A stretch of DNA of 64,000 nucleotides from CAZNTZ01 sp964576135 (GTDB lineage: Bacteria > Pseudomonadota > Alphaproteobacteria > Rs-D84), in NCBI GenBank assembly GCA_964576135.1, contig CAZNTZ010000001.1, positions 1 through 64,000 on the forward strand, written 5' to 3'. The notes under the pieces were generated by a model, which saw only the letters and a program-made list of their open reading frames with translations, had not been told where the DNA came from and searched no databases. Position numbers and translations under genes: made by a program. This document shows, one piece after another, positions 59,752 to 64,000 of the stretch. The stretch's first letter is position 1. Every line of letters starts with the position of its first letter.

Positions 59752-61912
59752 CGTTGTCAAAGTCTTAATCCCGAATGCTGTGAACACCGGTTACGATTAC
59801 CGGTTGAACGCGATGGCTGACGTTGGACAATTTGTCCGTGTTTCTGTTATGAATCGCCCTTATGTTGGTATAATAATCAGTGCTGGCGATTCCGGTTTAC
59901 CACCTGAAAAAATTAAACCAGTGCAAAAAATTTATAATCAGCACATTTCACCAAATGATTTAAAATGGATATTCAAAATGTCCGAATGGACAATGATGCC
60001 AGCAGGCGCTGTTCTGAAACTGATATTAAATGTTCCAGAAGCTTTTGATGAACCAAAAACAGAACCATTATACGCATTCAATATAAATGAAAAAATTCGT
60101 ATAACAGATGCACGGCAATCAGTTGCAGATGCGTTTTCATCAAATGACAATGACCCCATGACAGCATCAGACATTCAAAACATTGCGCGTGTTTCGCCCG
60201 CGGTGGTTCGCACACTTATTAAAACCAGAATTTTATTACCTGTCGCAGAACAAGCAATACATATAAAACAAACAATTATAAATTATTTTGATACAAAATC
60301 TGTGACTTTGAATGACGAACAGAAAATTGCCGCTGATGCTATAAAATTAGATGGGTTCAGCGTATCGTTACTTGACGGAATCACAGGAAGCGGCAAAACC
60401 CAAGTTTATTTTGATTCTGTTATTAATGCTTACGAGTCTGGAAAAAACATTTTGATAATGATGCCTGAAATCGCGTTGACCGCACAATTTATAAAACGTT
60501 TCACAGATCGTTTTGGCGCCCCACCCGTTTTATGGCACAGCGCGCTGACAACGGCACGTCGCCGTGATATTTGGCGCGGAGTATCAAATGGAGAAATTCG
60601 AATTGTAATTGGGACTCGTTCTGCTTTATTTTTGCCGTGGCAAAACCTGGGGTTGATTATTGTTGACGAAGAACATGACGGATCTTACAAACAAGAAGAT
60701 ATGGGTAATTATAATGCACGCGATATGGCAATTTTACGTGCCAGTATTTCAAACTTTCCGATTATTCTGGCGTCCGCAACACCATCGTTTGAAACAATCA
60801 AAAATGTTTTTGATGGCAAATATAAACAAATAAAATTGCATTCACGGTATGCTGGTGCATCTTTGCCAAAAATTGAAACTGTTGATTTACGCATCAAAGA
60901 AAATAAATTACAAACTTCAGAACCTGGAAATATTTCTGTCCCTCTGCAAAATGCAATTCAAGAAACACTGGATTCAAATCAACAAGTTATGTTATTTATA
61001 AATCGCCGTGGTTTTGCACCAATTGTTCAATGCAAATCTTGCGGATGGGTTGCCCAATGCCCAGATTGCAGCGCGGGTATGACACTGCATAAAAAAACCA
61101 ACCGATTACTGTGTCACATTTGTGGTCACTTTGAAAATGTGCCAAACAAATGTCCAAAATGCGGTGGTACCGAAATTACAAACCGCGGTTCAGGAATTGA
61201 AAAAATCGCAGAAGAAGTTAAACAAAAATTTCCAAATGCCAATATAGAATTAGTATCCAGCGATACAATAATGTCACGCCAAGCCTTACAAAGATTGGTT
61301 GATCAAATGGAATCAGGTGAAATAAATATAGTAATTGGAACCCAAATTCTGGCCAAGGGTCATCACTTTCCAAATCTGACATTGGTCGGTGTTATTGATG
61401 CAGATATGGGATTATTTGGTACAGACTTTCGCAGTGCCGAAAAAACTTTTGCCCAATTATTCCAAGTTGCGGGACGCGCAGGACGTGGTGAAATTCCGGG
61501 ACGTGTAATGCTGCAAACATACCAACCAGAACATAAAGTATTACAAGCAATCATTGATGGTAATCGCGATGAATTTATGGCGATTGATATGGATGGGCGT
61601 AAATCTGCAAAAATGCCACCTTATGGGCAATTGATTGCATTGATTGTAGAATCACAGAAAGAAAACGTGTTACAAGAGTACTGTAAAAAATTGGCGGAGG
61701 CGGCCCCAAAAATAATGGATAATAATTCAAAAATATTAGGCCCGATACCGGCGCAAATTTATCAAATCAGAAATTGGTATCGCATGCGATTTCTGGTCAG
61801 TGGCGATGAAAAAACATCGTTGCAACCAATTGTATCGCATTGGCTGGCAAAGGTTAAACAACCATCAAACGTTCGTGTAAAAATAGACGTCAGCCCACAA
61901 AGTTTTATGTAA
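59735..61912 (+). CDS. priA: Primosomal helicase PriA
   Basis: PriA restarts stalled forks by binding them and loading DnaB. The 725-residue protein has the N-terminal 3'-end-binding domain, Walker A GITGSGKTQVY near 217, DEEHD near 309, the SATPS motif, eight zinc-binding Cys (CKSCGWVAQCPDC and CHICGHFENVPNKCPKC) near 430-470, and helicase motifs V/VI with GTQILAKGHHFPNLTLVGV and QVAGRAGR. The start is TTG at 59735, supported by AAGGATTT 6-8 nt upstream and by the normal N-terminal sequence VVKVLIPNAVNTGYDYRL. Confidence 0.95.
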   Translation: MFYQNDVVKVLIPNAVNTGYDYRLNAMADVGQFVRVSVMNRPYVGIIISAGDSGLPPEKIKPVQKIYNQHISPNDLKWIFKMSEWTMMPAGAVLKLILNVPEAFDEPKTEPLYAFNINEKIRITDARQSVADAFSSNDNDPMTASDIQNIARVSPAVVRTLIKTRILLPVAEQAIHIKQTIINYFDTKSVTLNDEQKIAADAIKLDGFSVSLLDGITGSGKTQVYFDSVINAYESGKNILIMMPEIALTAQFIKRFTDRFGAPPVLWHSALTTARRRDIWRGVSNGEIRIVIGTRSALFLPWQNLGLIIVDEEHDGSYKQEDMGNYNARDMAILRASISNFPIILASATPSFETIKNVFDGKYKQIKLHSRYAGASLPKIETVDLRIKENKLQTSEPGNISVPLQNAIQETLDSNQQVMLFINRRGFAPIVQCKSCGWVAQCPDCSAGMTLHKKTNRLLCHICGHFENVPNKCPKCGGTEITNRGSGIEKIAEEVKQKFPNANIELVSSDTIMSRQALQRLVDQMESGEINIVIGTQILAKGHHFPNLTLVGVIDADMGLFGTDFRSAEKTFAQLFQVAGRAGRGEIPGRVMLQTYQPEHKVLQAIIDGNRDEFMAIDMDGRKSAKMPPYGQLIALIVESQKENVLQEYCKKLAEAAPKIMDNNSKILGPIPAQIYQIRNWYRMRFLVSGDEKTSLQPIVSHWLAKVKQPSNVRVKIDVSPQSFM

Positions 61913-61916
61913 AAAA

Positions 61917-62672
61917 TTAATTTCGTGAATTTTGATAAAGCGACGTCATATTTTGCATATGAAGCGTATGAAATTTTTTAACCGATGAAATACTTGCCAA
62001 ATAATCATTTGTTGAAAAAGTATTTACTTTTGGCAATTCCAAATATTCTATATTTTCACCCGCTTCAAGGCCGACACGCACAATATTTATTTTGTTTCTG
62101 AATATCTGATTTTTTACAACAGCTGGATAAAGCGTAGCTTCGTATACTTTGCCAATTTTTCGTAATGTTTCCAAATCTTTGGATTCCAATATTTTTTTTG
62201 GAATTTCAAATGCCAATTGACCCAGAAAATCCTTTTTGGAATTTATTTGTCTTGGATAAATTCCACGGTACACAGTACACCCAGACATTAAATTATTATT
62301 ATTCAATGCATCAGAATAAGGATCTGAACTGACATTATAAATTGGCGATAAAGATTCATGAATATTTATAAATCTGTGTGATTTAACGGCCAGGTTTGAT
62401 AATCTTGGTTTATATTTATCAATTATTATCAGCTCAAAATTTCTTTTGCCGAATAACATTTGTTCGATTTTTTCAGGCCGCGATTCTGGGATGTAATAAC
62501 TTTCGACACCCAATTCTGTCATTTCATGATATACATCATCATTTTCCCAAAATGGCTGTGCACAAATGAATGAGAATTGAACACGCCAATTATCCCGCAA
62601 AGCGGTTTCTATGATTGCGCGGGAATTTAGACAATCACCACTTCCAAGAATAAGTATTTCTCTGGCTAACAT
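61917..62672 (-). CDS. Divergent formyltransferase-like (PurN-fold) protein
   Basis: The 251-residue protein has a Rossmann start (ILILGSGDCLNSRAIIETAL) and the segment FINIHESLSPIYNVSSDPYSDALNNNNLMSGCTVYRG. That aligns in order with the PurN/Fmt active site NIHPSLLPxxxG...AL...GxTVH, retaining the Asn and His (near 103 and 105). The family catalytic Asp is not clearly identifiable after that. The first Gly loop also differs from PurN. It may transfer a formyl group to an unknown amine, such as a sugar nucleotide, or be inactive. True purN is normally shorter (about 190-210). It ends 4 nt after the converging priA. Confidence 0.55.
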   Translation of the reverse strand: MLAREILILGSGDCLNSRAIIETALRDNWRVQFSFICAQPFWENDDVYHEMTELGVESYYIPESRPEKIEQMLFGKRNFELIIIDKYKPRLSNLAVKSHRFINIHESLSPIYNVSSDPYSDALNNNNLMSGCTVYRGIYPRQINSKKDFLGQLAFEIPKKILESKDLETLRKIGKVYEATLYPAVVKNQIFRNKINIVRVGLEAGENIEYLELPKVNTFSTNDYLASISSVKKFHTLHMQNMTSLYQNSRN

Positions 62673-62740
62673 AATAAACTTCCATTTATTTTTTGTCAGT
62701 TATTTTTCGCTCTCCTCGAAAAATCTCCTTGTCATTTTTT

Positions 62741-63142
62741 TTATTTTACCTTTTGCTTTCTTTTATTCCACAATATTTCAAATTCAGTATTTCTTGCTAA
62801 TCCACGCAAGTGCGGGTATTTTCCAAAAATTGGATCTGTATCCCAAAGTTCTATAACAGATTTTCCAACTTCGCGTTCCAGTTTTGCAACATCTTTCATA
62901 TTACGTTTAAAGAATTCATCACCAGTTAAAACCTTGACGACTTGTTCAAAATCGACCGGACGCAAAGTTTCTGCAATTGCCCAATCAGCCCACCATTCAC
63001 GAACATCGGATCCAATTGTTAAACGTCCCGCGCGCCCACGTCTTTGAAACAGAACAAGCCATTTATGCAATGCAGATGCCGAATTGGACTTATAAGCCCT
63101 TAATAAACAATAACAAAAACAAGCATTGCCAAACCGTGTCAT
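62741..63142 (-). CDS. Hypothetical protein
   Basis: The 133 residues are basic with many Trp and Arg (RRGRAGRLTIGSDVREWWADWA) and no signal peptide or membrane helix beyond a slightly hydrophobic start. I recognise no family. An aromatic, soluble, mainly helical protein is expected. The first 12 residues (MTRFGNACFCYC) look unusual, so the true start may be further in; no ATG follows closely. No partner is adjacent: the PurN-like gene is 69 nt downstream in the same direction. Confidence 0.45.
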   Translation of the reverse strand: MTRFGNACFCYCLLRAYKSNSASALHKWLVLFQRRGRAGRLTIGSDVREWWADWAIAETLRPVDFEQVVKVLTGDEFFKRNMKDVAKLEREVGKSVIELWDTDPIFGKYPHLRGLARNTEFEILWNKRKQKVK

Positions 63143-63265
63143 TTTATATTTTTTTACTGATAATTATGTCCAAATTTAAAGTATTGTTGCAAAATATCAG
63201 ACGCTAGGAAAGCAAATAAAAATACTTGCGTTTTTGGGGTTGTCGTTGCATAATCGCCCGAGTAT

Positions 63266-63342
63266 CGGAGTGTAGCTCAGCCTGGTAGAGTGCTGCGTTC
63301 GGGACGCAGAGGTCGTGGGTTCGAACCCCGCCACTCCGACCA
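63266..63342 (+). tRNA. tRNA-Pro (anticodon CGG)
   Basis: 77 nt with encoded CCA. Acceptor CGGAGTG pairs with CACTCCG, the anticodon stem-loop CTGCG-TTCGGGA-CGCAG reads CGG, and the T arm GTGGGTTCGAACCCCGC is canonical. The proline D-arm AGCTCAGCCTGGTAGAGT is typical. Confidence 0.96.
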
Positions 63343-63346
63343 GATT

Positions 63347-63373
63347 AAACCGCCAGTTTGGCGGTTTTTTATT
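63347..63373 (+). terminator. tRNA-Pro terminator, bidirectional
   Basis: Stem AAACCGCC with GGCGGTTT, 5-nt loop, T6 run; it also follows the converging gene at 63369. Confidence 0.9.
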
Positions 63374-64000
63374 TTTCAATCACGCCGTTTATTAAGTTTA
63401 TATCACTGGGGATTATTGTTTCAATTTTTGTTTTTCTGAATACTGCCAATGGTAATACTGCACCTGCGCGCGCGCCATCCATCCACTTTGGATTATCTGG
63501 CATCAATGCCCGCAAGTCATCCATAGTCATTTCAAAAAATATACGCATAGTCCCAGCAATAAATCCAATCAATGAAACTTGGAACGGATGATTTGCATCA
63601 TCAAACATTGTGTTTTTTTCCAAGGGGTATCCAGACATTTTTTCAAAACGCAATTCGCCTGTGAACAATGCAAAATCATAATCAGTATCAAAATTTACAT
63701 CTGAAATTTTTGATGCACAGAAATCTTCGATTCTATTCAATTCAACTGCTGCGACTGATTCATTGATTTCTGGAAATGCAGCATTTATATCTGCGACACC
63801 AATTCGTAATAATTGCGTCGTCGTTGTGCCATCGCGGCGATATGTAACCAATTCTGTTGTTTTGCCACCCATATTGATGACGAGTACTTTCTTACCGCCA
63901 TAATTTAATTCGGATGCACGTTTCAGATATGCACCTTCTTGTTCGTGGGTTATAATATTAAAATCAAAACCTAAACGATGAACAAATTCAGAACGAATAT
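63369..64000 (-). CDS. Ppx/GppA-like phosphatase, partial (5' end outside window)
   Basis: The last 210 residues lie here. The frame stays open to the right edge, reading SEFVHRLGFDFNIITHEQEGA, then VLVINMGGKTTELVTYR. This follows the Ppx/GppA ASKHA pattern: a TG-type region with IxxxEEEA, then the phosphate loop DxGGGSTEL. Here the loop Asp is Asn (NMGGKTTEL), so normal activity is uncertain. Ppx/GppA proteins hydrolyse polyphosphate or pppGpp. The remaining C-terminal part is short and ends at a tRNA-Pro terminator. An internal ATG at 63872 is not the true start. Confidence 0.6.
   Translation of the reverse strand, partial: IRSEFVHRLGFDFNIITHEQEGAYLKRASELNYGGKKVLVINMGGKTTELVTYRRDGTTTTQLLRIGVADINAAFPEINESVAAVELNRIEDFCASKISDVNFDTDYDFALFTGELRFEKMSGYPLEKNTMFDDANHPFQVSLIGFIAGTMRIFFEMTMDDLRALMPDNPKWMDGARAGAVLPLAVFRKTKIETIIPSDINLINGVIEK

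Overview
The window is a dense, AT-rich bacterial chromosome segment with short intergenic gaps, about 60 protein genes, five tRNA genes and no rRNA, CRISPR array or recognisable insertion sequence. The cell is Gram-negative and didermic: it encodes LPS export (lptC, lptB), the BAM lipoproteins BamD and a BamE-like protein, an autotransporter, an outer-membrane barrel, and EnvC- and RlpA-type envelope factors. A CdnL/CarD regulator, XerC, RecO, an era-queA-tgt cluster and the S6-S18-L9 operon fit an alphaproteobacterium. A complete pyruvate:ferredoxin oxidoreductase beside glycolytic genes (gpmI, eno, gapA) points to a fermentative, anaerobic lifestyle. A gut or host-associated alphaproteobacterial lineage with a reduced genome is my inference; no search was run.

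Layout. 1-5,000: aroK end, GNAT protein, gpmI, tadA, rsmD and a secreted Cys-containing protein. 4,690-9,640: lptC-lptB facing a large autotransporter. 9,736-15,784: eno, a small membrane protein, ssb, a BamE-like lipoprotein and nifJ. 15,990-20,500: ctpA, a degenerate Fic protein, envC, a secreted protein and cdnL. 20,520-28,670: tyrS, rpsB-tsf, a DUF2066-like protein, an outer-membrane barrel, tRNA-Lys and tRNA-Ala, rlpA and murJ. 28,708-33,366: a five-gene run bamD-era-queA-tgt-unknown membrane protein. 33,409-38,160: an orphan primase-like protein of 862 residues, a membrane-fused spermidine-synthase-like protein and tRNA-Gly. 38,214-47,306: lysS, a DsbA-like protein, recO, rpsF-rpsR-rplI, a MotA/MotB-like pair, hinT-yggU and groES-groEL. 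47,359-50,127: a glycosyltransferase, tRNA-Gln with a duplicated 3' end, and the longest gene-poor stretch. 50,179-64,000: an orphan VirB11-like ATPase, small lipoproteins, xerC, a LOG protein, tilS-ftsH, a Cys-rich secreted protein, gapA, miaA-priA, a PurN-like protein, tRNA-Pro and a partial Ppx/GppA-like protein.

Regulation is unusually legible. Most transcription units have a sigma-70-type promoter, often with an extended -10 (TGnTATAAT), and end in a compact GC stem between A and T runs that can serve both convergent genes. At least eight genes have the -10 hexamer only 6-7 nt before the ATG, which predicts leaderless mRNAs. Several divergent pairs have promoters that overlap on opposite strands.

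The least explained items are the 862-residue primase-like protein, the degenerate Fic and RlpA proteins, the altered FtsH pore loop, the tRNA-Gln 3'-end duplication and a tandem 10-bp palindrome upstream of the glycosyltransferase.
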